Assembly: GCF_007109225.1 (NCBI RefSeq)
Contig: NZ_VJZK01000002.1
Location: 248,001-312,000 of the forward strand
Origin: Flavobacterium sp. GT3R68
GTDB taxonomy: Bacteria; Bacteroidota; Bacteroidia; Flavobacteriales; Flavobacteriaceae
Direction of reading: 5' to 3'
Length of the DNA stretch: 64,000 nt
Shown here: positions 23,204 to 32,154 of the stretch, one piece after another
Layout of the letters: each line of letters begins with the position of its first letter
Position numbering within the stretch: position 1 is the first letter of the stretch
The notes under the pieces: model-generated
What the model was told of the DNA's origin: nothing
Seen by the model: the letters and a program-made list of their open reading frames with translations, nothing else
The model's database searches: none
Translations under genes and position numbers: made by a program

Positions 23204-24763
23204 TTATTTCTTGATCAATTTTGTATTAATGATTTTATCTTCTAATTGAATTTTTACAAAATAAATTCCGCTTTGCAAATCAGAAATTGAATAATTTTGA
23301 ACTTCCTTATCTGAACTTAGAGTTTTTACCAACTGTCCGTTTACATTGTAAAAGGAAACTTTTTTAATCGCTTTTGCAGTATGATTTTCGATAAAAATAA
23401 GGTCTGATGCAGGATTTGGGTAAATGGAAACACCAGGTTCTGACTCCCAATTATCTGTTCCTAAAGCCACATTGGCATCTAAATAATCTTTTATTCCATT
23501 AGAATTTGTATCGTCATCGATTGGATTATTATTCCCATTGTAATCCTCGTTAATGGTAAGAACACCATCTCCGTCATCATCTTTATCAAGATAATTTAAG
23601 ATTGTATCTCCATCAGTATCTAAATAAGCACTGGTGTTTTTACTATTTTTTCCTGAAGAAAACACATATTCAACTTCCGTTAAAACCATATCGCCGTCAT
23701 CATCATTATCGGCAAAATTTGGAATACCGTCATTGTCCGTATCATCATTAGCGAAATTACCATCTCCATTTAAATCTTCCGCGTTTGTCGCAACAGAATC
23801 TAGATCAAAATCATTATTACAATTTAAGACCCTTAGCACCACTTCTTTAATTTGCCCGCTATTGTTGGCATAAATCGTTTGTAATGAAGTTACAGAATTG
23901 GTATAATTAATAGCCGAAATTGCATTTGTCTGTGATTGAGCATCACTTAGCGTTGCGTAAAATGATACTGCAGCAGGATTTCCAACTGATAAATCATTTT
24001 GGGCTATTTGAAGATTAAAACTTTCAAAACCGTCCGAATTCGAATCACACTTTGTATAAAAATATTTATTTGCATCGACAGGTCTTTTGTATCTCCAGCC
24101 TTCCTGTAAAGCGGTCCATGCACCTGTATTGCGATTTGGAGGCGTAAATGCAATGGAACCTGTACTATTAATAATTCCCGACACCGCTTTTCCTGCATTC
24201 CAGGTAGGACACAACTCCTTTTTAATAATCTGAATATCAATTAGATTAAACGTTTCATACAATACCATTTGAAAAGAACTTTTTGGTGTAGTACAACTAT
24301 AATGAGAATGATTATTAAAAATTACTACAAACTTTCTGTAAGGAGCGCTGCCTACCACTCCATAAGTTAATGTTCCCTGCGCGTTACTATTATCCAAATC
24401 ATGAAAACTACCTAAAATAGAATTTTTCACTGGGAAAGTTGTGCTAGGAATTGACCCATTAAATGACCATGGTGAATTTGCTGCCGCAAGATTAGTTCTG
24501 AAATCTATAAATCCATTGGTACTGACAACTGCCTGATTGTATAGATTTCCGAAAAAATCAAAATCAAATGGTAATTGAATGACTGCAGAATATTTATCAT
24601 CAGCTGTTCCCTGAATCGGAACGGAGGCGGAATATATCTGGTGCGGAATTGGCACTACTGAATAATCATTTTGTGCGTTAGATTTTATAAAGATGAAAAG
24701 CAACAGGAGCGTTAAGATGTTCCCTTTTAGAACCAAGTGCTTAATTATGTAATTATATTTCAT
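23204..24763 (-). CDS. Secreted protein with calcium-binding (thrombospondin-3-like) repeats and T9SS type A sorting domain
   Basis: This is a 519-residue exported protein. A long N-terminal signal ends near SNAQ. The first 250 residues are beta-rich (DFDFFGNLYNQAVVSTNGFIDF resembles nidogen-like beta-sandwiches). Residues about 335-430 hold Asp-rich repeats (DTDNDGIPNFADNDDDGD, then DTDGDTILNYLDKDDDGDG) of thrombospondin type 3 character that bind calcium. The last 75 residues are a type IX secretion sorting domain: YPNPASD, then YNVNGQLVKTL, ending GIYFVKIQ and LIKK. The protein is therefore released from or anchored to the cell surface through the T9SS. An adhesin or structural role is inferred. 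Confidence 0.9.
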   Translation of the reverse strand: MKYNYIIKHLVLKGNILTLLLLFIFIKSNAQNDYSVVPIPHQIYSASVPIQGTADDKYSAVIQLPFDFDFFGNLYNQAVVSTNGFIDFRTNLAAANSPWSFNGSIPSTTFPVKNSILGSFHDLDNSNAQGTLTYGVVGSAPYRKFVVIFNNHSHYSCTTPKSSFQMVLYETFNLIDIQIIKKELCPTWNAGKAVSGIINSTGSIAFTPPNRNTGAWTALQEGWRYKRPVDANKYFYTKCDSNSDGFESFNLQIAQNDLSVGNPAAVSFYATLSDAQSQTNAISAINYTNSVTSLQTIYANNSGQIKEVVLRVLNCNNDFDLDSVATNAEDLNGDGNFANDDTDNDGIPNFADNDDDGDMVLTEVEYVFSSGKNSKNTSAYLDTDGDTILNYLDKDDDGDGVLTINEDYNGNNNPIDDDTNSNGIKDYLDANVALGTDNWESEPGVSIYPNPASDLIFIENHTAKAIKKVSFYNVNGQLVKTLSSDKEVQNYSISDLQSGIYFVKIQLEDKIINTKLIKK

Positions 24764-24816
24764 TTAATTTTTTTTCAAATATACTATAATATCACATCAG
24801 GATTAGCGTTCTTAAT

Positions 24817-24824
24817 TATCTTTG
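24817..24824 (+). promoter_or_regulatory. Probable -7 box of the 80-residue protein gene
   Basis: TATCTTTG matches TANNTTTG exactly, 10 bases before the start codon, implying a very short leader. Confidence 0.35.
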
Positions 24825-24834
24825 AAAAAAAAAT

Positions 24835-25077
24835 ATGTCTCGACAAATCAAACTCATTTGGGATTTCCGAGGTCCTGCCTCCACCAAAACCGCGGAACAT
24901 CATGAAATCCATCTGAAAGAATATATCGCAGCAGAAAAACTGCCTGTGGACATTACCGGAGTTAAAATCATAGATGACCTGTATGCAATTGCCTTTATGG
25001 TAGTAACTGATGAAAACATGCTTCAGGTGCGGGATGCATTAAGGCCACATCGGGGTGAGGTTTATAATCCTCAATAA
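24835..25077 (+). CDS. Conserved 80-residue protein, function unknown
   Basis: This short soluble protein has two conserved-looking parts: IKLIWDFRGPASTKTAEHHEIHL at the start, with paired histidines, and QVRDALRPHRGEVYN at the end. The middle (VKIIDDLYAIAFMVVTDENM) looks like a strand-helix unit of a small alpha/beta fold. It has a promoter-like box and a strong terminator of its own, so it is a real single-gene unit. I recall homologues only as hypothetical proteins in Bacteroidetes and assign no function. Confidence 0.7.
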   Translation: MSRQIKLIWDFRGPASTKTAEHHEIHLKEYIAAEKLPVDITGVKIIDDLYAIAFMVVTDENMLQVRDALRPHRGEVYNPQ

Positions 25078-25115
25078 AAAAAGGATATTTTGTAAATCAA
25101 AATATCCCTTTTTTT
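25078..25115. terminator. Bidirectional intrinsic terminator
   Basis: The 10-bp perfect stem GGATATTTTG (25083-25092) / CAAAATATCC (25098-25107) has a 5-nt loop between A6 and T7 tracts. It ends both the 80-residue gene (plus) and recQ (minus). Confidence 0.9.
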
Positions 25116-27309
25116 AGTTTGCCACTTCGCTGATAAACTTAATCCGCATCAGGCGCAGTTCGTCGATGTCATATTCGCCATCAAATTCCTTTAAGGCATC
25201 TTCAATTTTATCAGTATCGGATTCCATGAAATAGTCGTGGATTTCTTCCTGCTGGTCGTCATCCAGCATTTCGTCCACCCAATATTTAATATTCAGTTTG
25301 GTTCCGGCATAAACAATCTGTTCCATTTCCTTAATCAGGGTATCCATCGTAAGCCCTTTCGCCTTGGCAATATCATCCAAAGATAATTTTCGGTCTATAT
25401 TCTGAATGATGTACAATTTGTTAACTGAATTTGCTCCTGTGGATTTCACAACCAAATCATCCGGACGGACAATATCATTCTCGTCCACATAGCGATTGAT
25501 CAGATCAACAAAATCCTTACCGTATTTTTTTGCTTTCCCTTCACCTACTCCATGTATATTACCCATTTCATCCAGGGAAACCGGATATTTCAGCGCCATA
25601 TCTTCCAAAGAAGGATCCTGGAAAACCACGAATGGCGGAACTCCAAGCTTTTTCGCCACTTTTTTACGCAGATCACGCAGCATATTCATCAATGCTTCAT
25701 CCGCTGTTCCTGAGGATTTGGAGGCTGTCACAATAGCTTCGTCTTCGGTTTCGTTATATTCATGATCTTCAGACATCATGAAGGAAGCCGGTTTATCTAT
25801 AAAATCCAGTCCTTTTTCGGTTATTTTAAGGATTCCGTACGTTTCGATATCTTTCGACAATAGTCCTTCCACCAATACCTGGCGTATCAGTGCCATCCAA
25901 TGGCGTTCTTCCAGATGTTCCCCACTTCCAAAGAAACTTTGAGCATCTGTTTTATGAGCTTTTATTACGGCATTGACTTTACCAATCAGCGTGTAAACAA
26001 CTTCTTTTGATTTGTATAAATGTTTGGTATCCCGGACAACCTTAAGTAATTTAAGCACTTCATCCTTCGCCTCCTTTTTGGTTTTCGGATTGCGTACATT
26101 ATCATCCATGTCGGCACCTTCCCCGTTTTCACCGTCAAATTCCTCTCCGAAATAATGCAGAAGGAATTTTCGACGCGACATCGAGGTTTCCGCATAAGCG
26201 ACTACTTCCTGCAACAGGGCAAAACCAATTTCCTGTTCGGCCACCGGTTTCCCGGACATGAATTTTTCTAATTTTTCAACATCTTTATAAGAATAATAAG
26301 CCAGACAATGACCTTCGCCGCCGTCTCGCCCTCCACGACCCGTTTCCTGATAATAGCTTTCCAGAGATTTTGGAATATCATGATGAATCACGAAACGAAC
26401 GTCCGGTTTATCGATTCCCATTCCGAAAGCGATAGTTGCCACTACCACATCAACATCTTCCATAAGAAACATATCCTGATGTTTGGCTCTGGTTTTCGCA
26501 TCAAGTCCCGCATGATACGGAACAGCGCTGATGCCATTAACTTGTAAAACCTGTGCAATAGCTTCCACTTTTTTACGGCTCAGACAATATATAATCCCTG
26601 ATTTTCCTTTATGTTGTTTGATGAAACGGATAATATCCGATTCTATGTTTTTTGTTTTGGTGCGTACTTCATAAAATAAATTAGGCCTGTTGAAAGAGGC
26701 CTTGAACGTATTGGCATTGGACATATCCAGATTTTTAAGGATATCTTCCTGTACTTTTGGAGTAGCGGTTGCCGTCAGGCCGATAATAGGCACATCTCCC
26801 AATTGCTTGATGATGTGTCGCAGATTTCTATATTCCGGTCTGAAATCATGCCCCCATTCGGAAATACAATGCGCTTCGTCAATGGCAACAAAAGAAATAG
26901 GCACCGATTTCAGGAAGGTAACATATTCTTCCTTGGTTAAGGATTCCGGAGCAACGTAAAGCAATTTGGTCAAGCCGGACAAAATATCTTTTTTTACCTG
27001 TGTAATCTCAGTTTTAGTAAGGGAGGAGTTCAATACGTGAGCGATACCGTTTTCTGAAGATAAACTTCGGATGGCATCGACTTGATTTTTCATTAAAGCA
27101 ATAAGAGGAGAAACAACAATAGCGGTTCCTTGATGAATCAGGGCTGGCAGTTGGTAACATAGTGATTTACCTCCGCCTGTAGGCATAATAACGAAAGTAT
27201 TGTTCCCTGTGATGATACTTTTGATAACTTGTTCCTGCAATCCTTTGAATTGGTTGAAACCAAAATACTTTTTTAATTCTTTATGGATATCAATTTCGTT
27301 TGAATTCAT
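25114..27309 (-). CDS. recQ: ATP-dependent DNA helicase RecQ
   Basis: This 731-residue 3'-5' helicase acts in recombination repair and fork maintenance. Helicase motifs are visible in order: MPTGGGKSLCYQLPA (Walker A), IDEAHCISEWGHDFRPEY (motif II and the aromatic-rich loop) and QETGRGGRDG (motif VI). A RecQ-C zinc/winged-helix region follows, then an HRDC-like domain around residues 530-600 (PPFVVFQDPSLEDMA). The last 100 residues form an acidic tail. The length fits RecQ of Bacteroidetes. A promoter matching the Bacteroidetes consensus lies just upstream and overlaps the leader of the divergent kdsD gene. Confidence 0.95.
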   Translation of the reverse strand: MNSNEIDIHKELKKYFGFNQFKGLQEQVIKSIITGNNTFVIMPTGGGKSLCYQLPALIHQGTAIVVSPLIALMKNQVDAIRSLSSENGIAHVLNSSLTKTEITQVKKDILSGLTKLLYVAPESLTKEEYVTFLKSVPISFVAIDEAHCISEWGHDFRPEYRNLRHIIKQLGDVPIIGLTATATPKVQEDILKNLDMSNANTFKASFNRPNLFYEVRTKTKNIESDIIRFIKQHKGKSGIIYCLSRKKVEAIAQVLQVNGISAVPYHAGLDAKTRAKHQDMFLMEDVDVVVATIAFGMGIDKPDVRFVIHHDIPKSLESYYQETGRGGRDGGEGHCLAYYSYKDVEKLEKFMSGKPVAEQEIGFALLQEVVAYAETSMSRRKFLLHYFGEEFDGENGEGADMDDNVRNPKTKKEAKDEVLKLLKVVRDTKHLYKSKEVVYTLIGKVNAVIKAHKTDAQSFFGSGEHLEERHWMALIRQVLVEGLLSKDIETYGILKITEKGLDFIDKPASFMMSEDHEYNETEDEAIVTASKSSGTADEALMNMLRDLRKKVAKKLGVPPFVVFQDPSLEDMALKYPVSLDEMGNIHGVGEGKAKKYGKDFVDLINRYVDENDIVRPDDLVVKSTGANSVNKLYIIQNIDRKLSLDDIAKAKGLTMDTLIKEMEQIVYAGTKLNIKYWVDEMLDDDQQEEIHDYFMESDTDKIEDALKEFDGEYDIDELRLMRIKFISEVAN

Positions 27310-27312
27310 TCG

Positions 27313-27339
27313 TTGTTAAGGGTATTTTATATAAATTTG
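27313..27339 (+). promoter_or_regulatory. Promoter of the kdsD-tatC-lptB run
   Basis: TTG (27313-27315) and TAAATTTG (27332-27339) are separated by 16 bases; the -7 box is an exact consensus match. The predicted start near 27346 gives a 50-base leader to the TTG start codon of kdsD. Confidence 0.5.
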
Positions 27340-27346
27340 TGGCATA

Positions 27347-27376
27347 TAAAGATACAACTTTCTTTAATAAATACAA
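27347..27376 (-). promoter_or_regulatory. Promoter of recQ
   Basis: On the minus strand, TTG (27376-27374) and TATCTTTA (27354-27347) are separated by 19 bases and match the Bacteroidetes consensus in all but the last base. The predicted start is about 30 bases before the recQ ATG. Confidence 0.6.
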
Positions 27377-27395
27377 ACTTTATACCCTTTCTGTT

Positions 27396-28361
27396 TTGAC
27401 AACAAGAGAAAACATATTGGCTACAGCCAAAAAAACTATTTTATCTGAAAGTAAGTCAATTAAAAAACTTGCTGAGTTTCTTACCGAAGATTTTGCAAAA
27501 ACTATCGAAATTATTTTCAATTCCAAAGGACGTGTCGTGGTTACCGGAATCGGGAAAAGTGCCATCATCGCACAAAAAATTGTTGCCTCCTTAAATTCGA
27601 CCGGGACGCCATCAATGTTTCTCCATGCCTCGGAAGCCATTCACGGTGATTTGGGAATGGTTCAACCCGATGATGTGGTTATCTGTATTTCAAAAAGCGG
27701 AAACAGTCCCGAAATTAAAGTTTTGGTGCCGTTATTACAACGCTTCGGAAATACGCTGATTGCCATTACCGGAAATACAACTTCATTTCTGGCAAAAGGT
27801 GCCGACTTTGTTCTCGATACCACTATTGATTCGGAATCCTGCCCTAATAACCTAGCGCCCACCAACAGCACTACGGCTCAATTGGTCATGGGAGATGCTT
27901 TGGCAGTTTGTTTGATGGAAATGAGGGATTTCAAAAGCGAGGATTTTGCCAAATACCATCCGGGAGGCGCATTGGGTAAGAAACTATTGCTGCGGGTGGG
28001 CGATATGCTGGACCAGACGCACAAACCAACAGTTGCACCAGATTCAAATATCAAAAAAGTGATTTTTGAAATTTCGGAAAAAAGACTCGGCGTAACGGCT
28101 GTAGTCGAAAACAATCGTGTCATCGGAATCATTACCGACGGAGATATCCGTAGAATGTTGACGGATCGTGATACCTTTGCGGATTTAACAGCTAAAGACA
28201 TTATGACCAAAAACCCAAAAATGATCCAGCTCAGCGATATGGTCGTTCATGCCTTGAATATCCTGGAAGATTTCTCCATTACGCAATTAGTTGTTGTGGA
28301 TAATGATGAATACAAAGGCGTACTGCATTTACATGACATTTTAAAAGAAGGAATCGTATAA
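27396..28361 (+). CDS. kdsD: Arabinose-5-phosphate isomerase (KdsD/KpsF family)
   Basis: This 321-residue enzyme converts ribulose 5-phosphate to arabinose 5-phosphate, the first step to Kdo for LPS. The N-terminal SIS domain shows VVTGIGKSAIIAQK, HASEAIHGDLGMV, SKSGNSPE and NLAPTNSTTAQL. Two CBS domains follow (TAVVENNRVIGIITDGDIRRML and the last 60 residues). The frame is open to 27300, but the usual family N-terminus (TRENILATAKKTILSES) begins right after TTG 27396, and the predicted promoter lies upstream of that codon, so a TTG start is inferred. The stop overlaps tatC by one base. Confidence 0.92.
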   Translation: MTTRENILATAKKTILSESKSIKKLAEFLTEDFAKTIEIIFNSKGRVVVTGIGKSAIIAQKIVASLNSTGTPSMFLHASEAIHGDLGMVQPDDVVICISKSGNSPEIKVLVPLLQRFGNTLIAITGNTTSFLAKGADFVLDTTIDSESCPNNLAPTNSTTAQLVMGDALAVCLMEMRDFKSEDFAKYHPGGALGKKLLLRVGDMLDQTHKPTVAPDSNIKKVIFEISEKRLGVTAVVENNRVIGIITDGDIRRMLTDRDTFADLTAKDIMTKNPKMIQLSDMVVHALNILEDFSITQLVVVDNDEYKGVLHLHDILKEGIV

Positions 28362-29176
28362 TGAAAAAGAAAAACCTTAACGAAATGTCATTCCTGGATC
28401 ATCTTGAAGAATTAAGATGGTTATTGGTAAGAAGTACCCTTGCCATTGTCATCATGGCGGTTGCGACCTATTTTATCAGTGATTATCTATTTGAAACGAT
28501 CATTTTCGGCCCTACCAGACCGTCTTTTTTCACCTATACTTATTTTTGCGAATTATCGCATCAAATAGGTTTTGCTGACAGTATCTGTATCACCGAGATG
28601 CCATTTATCATTCAGAATACCGAAATGGAGGGACAGGTAAATGTATTTTTATGGATTTGTATCCTCGCCGGATTCATCCTCAGTTTCCCTTACATTTTAT
28701 GGGAAATCTGGAAATTCATCAGTCCGGCTTTATACCCGAAAGAAAGAAAAAATGCTAAAGTATTTATCTTTTTTTCGTCGTTATTATTCTTTTTTGGAGT
28801 GCTTTTCGGTTACTTTGTTGTGATACCGATGTCAATCAATTTCGTTGCCACTTTTAAAGTCAGCGAAGTGGTGCAGAATCAATTTACCCTCGACTCCTAT
28901 ATTGGCATGGTAAAAACATCGGTGCTTGCCGGCGGACTGTTTTTCGAATTACCAATCATCATCTTTTTCCTGACCAAATTAGGATTAGTAACCCCTAAAT
29001 TCTTGAGGAAATACTGGAAATATGCTGTGGTGATCATTCTGATCGTTGCCGCCATCGTTACGCCGCCGGATGTCGTAAGCCAAACAATTGTCGCTATTCC
29101 TATGCTAATAATCTATGAAGTGAGTATCTTTATTTCGGTACTTGTTTATAAAAATAAAATTAAAGAAAATGTCTGA
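28361..29176 (+). CDS. tatC: Sec-independent protein translocase TatC
   Basis: This 271-residue inner-membrane protein has six predicted helices. The family N-terminus MSFLDHLEELRWLLVRS, the loop FLWICILAGFILSFPYILWEIWKFISPALYPKER and VVIPMSINFVATFK are all canonical. It recognises twin-arginine signal peptides with TatA/B, which are not in this window. The first periplasmic loop is extended by about 40 residues with two cysteines (FCELSHQIGFADSICITE), as is usual in Bacteroidetes. It starts on the last base of kdsD and overlaps the next gene by 8 bases. Confidence 0.95.
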   Translation: MKKKNLNEMSFLDHLEELRWLLVRSTLAIVIMAVATYFISDYLFETIIFGPTRPSFFTYTYFCELSHQIGFADSICITEMPFIIQNTEMEGQVNVFLWICILAGFILSFPYILWEIWKFISPALYPKERKNAKVFIFFSSLLFFFGVLFGYFVVIPMSINFVATFKVSEVVQNQFTLDSYIGMVKTSVLAGGLFFELPIIIFFLTKLGLVTPKFLRKYWKYAVVIILIVAAIVTPPDVVSQTIVAIPMLIIYEVSIFISVLVYKNKIKENV

Positions 29177-29516
29177 TATTGTAAAAGAATTCAACGACTA
29201 TCGCGCTAAAATGAATGAAAAATTATTAGCGGATAACAACAAAATCGTGAAACGGATCTTCAATCTGGACACCAATGCGTACGCGGCTGGTGCTCTTGAT
29301 GTAAAAACCAAAGAACTGCTAGGTTTGGTGGCTTCTGCTGTTTTACGGTGTGATGATTGTATCAAATATCATTTGGAAACCAGCCACAAAGAGGGCGTGA
29401 CCAAAGAAGAAATGATGGAAGCAATGGGAATTGCAACCCTCGTGGGCGGGACTATTGTGGTTCCCCACTTACGCAGGGCTTACGAGTTCTGGGAAGCTTT
29501 GGAAGACAACGCATAA
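29169..29516 (+). CDS. Carboxymuconolactone decarboxylase / AhpD-like protein
   Basis: This 115-residue all-helical protein carries the AhpD-type redox motif RCDDCIKYHLETSHKEG (CxxC with a downstream histidine), followed by MMEAMGIATLVGGTIVVPHLRRAYEF. Family members are trimers or hexamers that act as alkylhydroperoxidase partners or decarboxylases. ATG 29169 overlaps the tatC stop by 8 bases; a start at 29142 would extend the overlap without gaining conserved sequence. Its place between tatC and lptB is recurrent in Flavobacteriaceae as far as I recall, but the reason is unknown. Confidence 0.88.
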   Translation: MSDIVKEFNDYRAKMNEKLLADNNKIVKRIFNLDTNAYAAGALDVKTKELLGLVASAVLRCDDCIKYHLETSHKEGVTKEEMMEAMGIATLVGGTIVVPHLRRAYEFWEALEDNA

Positions 29517-29604
29517 TAATCTATTGTTAATTTGTTGATGCATTCATTCCTTTATTTGTTAATTTGCCGAATAATCGAATCAACCTTCATCTAATAATCG
29601 GAAC

Positions 29605-30345
29605 ATGATTTTAAGAGCAGAACATTTAGTCAAAACATACAAGGGAAGAAGCGTCGTAAAAGGGATCTCCGTAGAGGTAAACCAAGGCGAGATTGTTGGA
29701 CTTTTGGGGCCTAACGGTGCCGGAAAGACCACGTCGTTCTATATGATTGTAGGATTGGTAAAGCCGAATGCCGGAAATATTTTTCTGGATGACATGGATA
29801 TCACTGACTATCCGATGTATAAGAGAGCCCAGCAGGGCATTGGCTATTTGGCACAGGAAGCTTCCGTTTTCCGAAAATTAAGCATTGAGGATAATATTCT
29901 CAGCGTTTTACAACTGACGAAGTTGTCTAAAGCAGAGCAGGAAGCAAAGATGGAATCCTTGATTGATGAATTCGGCTTACAGCACATTCGTACCAACAGG
30001 GGCGATTTGCTTTCCGGAGGAGAAAGGCGCCGTACCGAAATTGCACGCTGTCTGGCTACGGATCCAAAATTCATATTATTGGATGAGCCTTTTGCTGGAG
30101 TTGACCCGGTGGCGGTTGAAGATATCCAGAGAATTGTAGCCCAATTGAAAAATAAAAACATCGGAATTCTAATCACTGACCACAACGTTCAGGAAACACT
30201 GGCCATTACTGATAAAACGTATCTAATGTTTGAAGGCGGAATTCTTAAAGCCGGAATCCCGGAAGAGCTGGTGGAAGATGAAATGGTACGACGTGTTTAT
30301 TTAGGTCAGAATTTCGAATTAAGAAAGAAGAAAATAGAATTTTAA
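29605..30345 (+). CDS. lptB: LPS export ABC transporter ATP-binding protein LptB
   Basis: This 246-residue cytoplasmic ATPase powers LptFG in moving LPS from the inner membrane to the outer membrane. Walker [10 protein letters not shown], signature [16 protein letters not shown], Walker [14 protein letters not shown] and the switch region [10 protein letters not shown] are those of LptB. The close match [37 protein letters not shown] distinguishes it from amino-acid transporter LivF. It follows the AhpD-like gene by 88 bases. With kdsD it forms an LPS-related neighbourhood. Confidence 0.95.
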   Translation: MILRAEHLVKTYKGRSVVKGISVEVNQGEIVGLLGPNGAGKTTSFYMIVGLVKPNAGNIFLDDMDITDYPMYKRAQQGIGYLAQEASVFRKLSIEDNILSVLQLTKLSKAEQEAKMESLIDEFGLQHIRTNRGDLLSGGERRRTEIARCLATDPKFILLDEPFAGVDPVAVEDIQRIVAQLKNKNIGILITDHNVQETLAITDKTYLMFEGGILKAGIPEELVEDEMVRRVYLGQNFELRKKKIEF

Positions 30346-30362
30346 TCAATTATATTTCTAAG

Positions 30363-30400
30363 TACGGAGAACAAGATGAATATTCTTAGTTCTTCGTATT
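30363..30400. terminator. Possible bidirectional terminator between lptB and the lysozyme gene
   Basis: TACGGAGAAC (30363-30372) pairs with GTTCTTCGTA (30389-30398) over 10 bp with one G-U pair and a 16-nt loop. The downstream tract is T-rich but interrupted. Confidence 0.45.
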
Positions 30401-30407
30401 ATTTTAA

Positions 30408-31277
30408 TTAGTTCCTGGTGTTGTATCCCAGCTGTTTTGGAGTTCCGTTATAGATATTTACATCTACATTTCCTTTAATTCCCGGAACTGATGCTTTTTC
30501 TGTAAACTGCCAAAACAACCACTTTTTATCAATCTCCTCAACAAAAAAATTATAATTGGCAATCCAGAACGGGTATTCACTAAATTCGTCTTTGAGGAAA
30601 TCATTATAATAACTTTCGCCGGTATAAATAATCGGTTTCATGTTGTAATGTTTGTCGACGGCCTTCAGCCAACGTCTTAATCCCACTTTCAGACTGTCAA
30701 CGGATTGGTCTTTGGGTAATTTCTCGATATCTAAAACCGGAGGCAGATCGCCTTTTTGAAGTTCTACAGTTTTTATAAAAAGCTCGGCTTGTTCCAAAGA
30801 ATTTTCGTTCGGACGGTAGTAATGATAAGCGCCACGGATAATTTTCCTTCTTTTGGCACCGCGCCAATTCCGGCTAAACTGACTGTCAACTTTATCCTTC
30901 CCAGCTGTAGCCCTAATGAATACAAAGCCAAGAGGATAATCTTCTTCAATTTTTCCTACTAAAGTCCAATTGATTTTTCCTTGAAATTCGGATACATCAA
31001 AACCGATGACTTTGTCTTCATGTTTGTGAAGCACCTGAAAATTACGAACATCTGACATCTTTTTTTCTTCGGCGCGTTCCCTTAAAAATTTATCGGATTT
31101 GAAACTGAAATAATACGCCAATCCGTCTCTGTAATGATAAATCGTTCCGAATAAAAATAGGATAAAAAAAACGATCGACCCATAACGCAAACGCTTTCCC
31201 GAGAAAGAAGAAGTTTTTTTCTTTGCTCTGGATTTACGTCTTACAGGTGTTTTTTTTCTTGCAACCGGCTTTTTCAT
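30408..31277 (-). CDS. Glycoside hydrolase family 25 lysozyme-like protein, membrane anchored
   Basis: This is a 289-residue protein. The first 30 residues are strikingly basic (KKPVARKKTPVRRKSRAKKK), then a single transmembrane helix (residues about 32-50) places the catalytic domain in the periplasm. The GH25 core begins at GFDVSEFQG, with VFIRATAGK, GAYHYYRPN and the catalytic pair in PVLDIEKLP. It ends WLFWQFTEKASVPGIKGNVDVNIYNG. It should cleave the MurNAc-GlcNAc bond of peptidoglycan. The start overlaps the pssA stop by 4 bases (ATGA), so the two genes are co-translated. Confidence 0.92.
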   Translation of the reverse strand: MKKPVARKKTPVRRKSRAKKKTSSFSGKRLRYGSIVFFILFLFGTIYHYRDGLAYYFSFKSDKFLRERAEEKKMSDVRNFQVLHKHEDKVIGFDVSEFQGKINWTLVGKIEEDYPLGFVFIRATAGKDKVDSQFSRNWRGAKRRKIIRGAYHYYRPNENSLEQAELFIKTVELQKGDLPPVLDIEKLPKDQSVDSLKVGLRRWLKAVDKHYNMKPIIYTGESYYNDFLKDEFSEYPFWIANYNFFVEEIDKKWLFWQFTEKASVPGIKGNVDVNIYNGTPKQLGYNTRN

Positions 31278-31996
31278 GCAACAGTATTACTTTTTTTGAA
31301 AGCATTCATTACCACAGATAACAAAACATAAAATACAATTACCAAAGCAATTCCTAAATACTCAAAGAAAAACAACAGCAAAAGAGAAATCAACAGAAAA
31401 AACATCTGCAGGGCATTATCCTTAATGTTGAATTTTTTAATTTTTAAAGAAAATAATGGTATCTCTGCATTCAGAATAATAGCACTTAGGACCGCAATCC
31501 CCAATAAAACCCATTGATTAGTTAGCGTTCGGTATACAATATCCGATTCTGTATAGTGAAGAATCAAGGGTAAACTCAGGATGAAAAGAGCGTTTGCAGG
31601 TGTTGGCAAACCAATAAAGGAATCCGTCTGACGGGTATCAATATTAAAATTGGCCAAACGATAGCACGAACCTAAAGTTACGATAAATCCTAAATAAGGA
31701 ATAAGGTTATAGGGAGATGTATCAAATTGTGTGTTGGACAGTAAATAATACATCGCAAAACCGGGGACAACACCACTGGTAACCATATCGGCCAAGGAAT
31801 CCAATTGCAAACCCAGCGGACTGGAAACCTTAAATAACCGGGCAAAAAAACCATCAAAGAAATCAAAGAAGATTCCCAGGCAAACAAAGTAAAAAGCCAT
31901 TTCAAAATTTACCGCAGTAATAAAAACCAACGCTATACAGCCGCAAAAAAGATTTAAAAGCGTAATTAAATTCGGAATATGTTTCTTAATGTTCAT
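31274..31996 (-). CDS. pssA: CDP-diacylglycerol-serine O-phosphatidyltransferase
   Basis: This 240-residue membrane enzyme makes phosphatidylserine from CDP-diacylglycerol and serine, the route to phosphatidylethanolamine. The CDP-alcohol phosphotransferase motif DGxxARxxxxxxxxGxxxDxxxD is complete in the stretch that starts FFDGFFARLF and ends LDSLADM. About eight hydrophobic segments follow the type II (PssA of Bacillus) layout. The decarboxylase gene psd is not adjacent here; a GH25 gene follows instead. Confidence 0.93.
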   Translation of the reverse strand: MNIKKHIPNLITLLNLFCGCIALVFITAVNFEMAFYFVCLGIFFDFFDGFFARLFKVSSPLGLQLDSLADMVTSGVVPGFAMYYLLSNTQFDTSPYNLIPYLGFIVTLGSCYRLANFNIDTRQTDSFIGLPTPANALFILSLPLILHYTESDIVYRTLTNQWVLLGIAVLSAIILNAEIPLFSLKIKKFNIKDNALQMFFLLISLLLLFFFEYLGIALVIVFYVLLSVVMNAFKKSNTVA

Positions 31997-32023
31997 TTGA
32001 TATCAAATATTTTGAAAGTTGAA

Positions 32024-32031
32024 CAAATTTA
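32024..32031 (-). promoter_or_regulatory. Probable -7 box of pssA
   Basis: TAAATTTG on the minus strand is an exact TANNTTTG match 28 bases before the pssA start. A TTG at the right distance is not evident. Confidence 0.35.
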
Positions 32032-32154
32032 GTACAATAAGTTAAAGAGAAGAGCGTTTTTTAATTGATATTTTAACGGACTTAAACTTCTTTAGTATTT
32101 ATTTAGTTAAAGGAAGAATACACCTCATTAAAAATCCATATTTTTGATAAAAAA

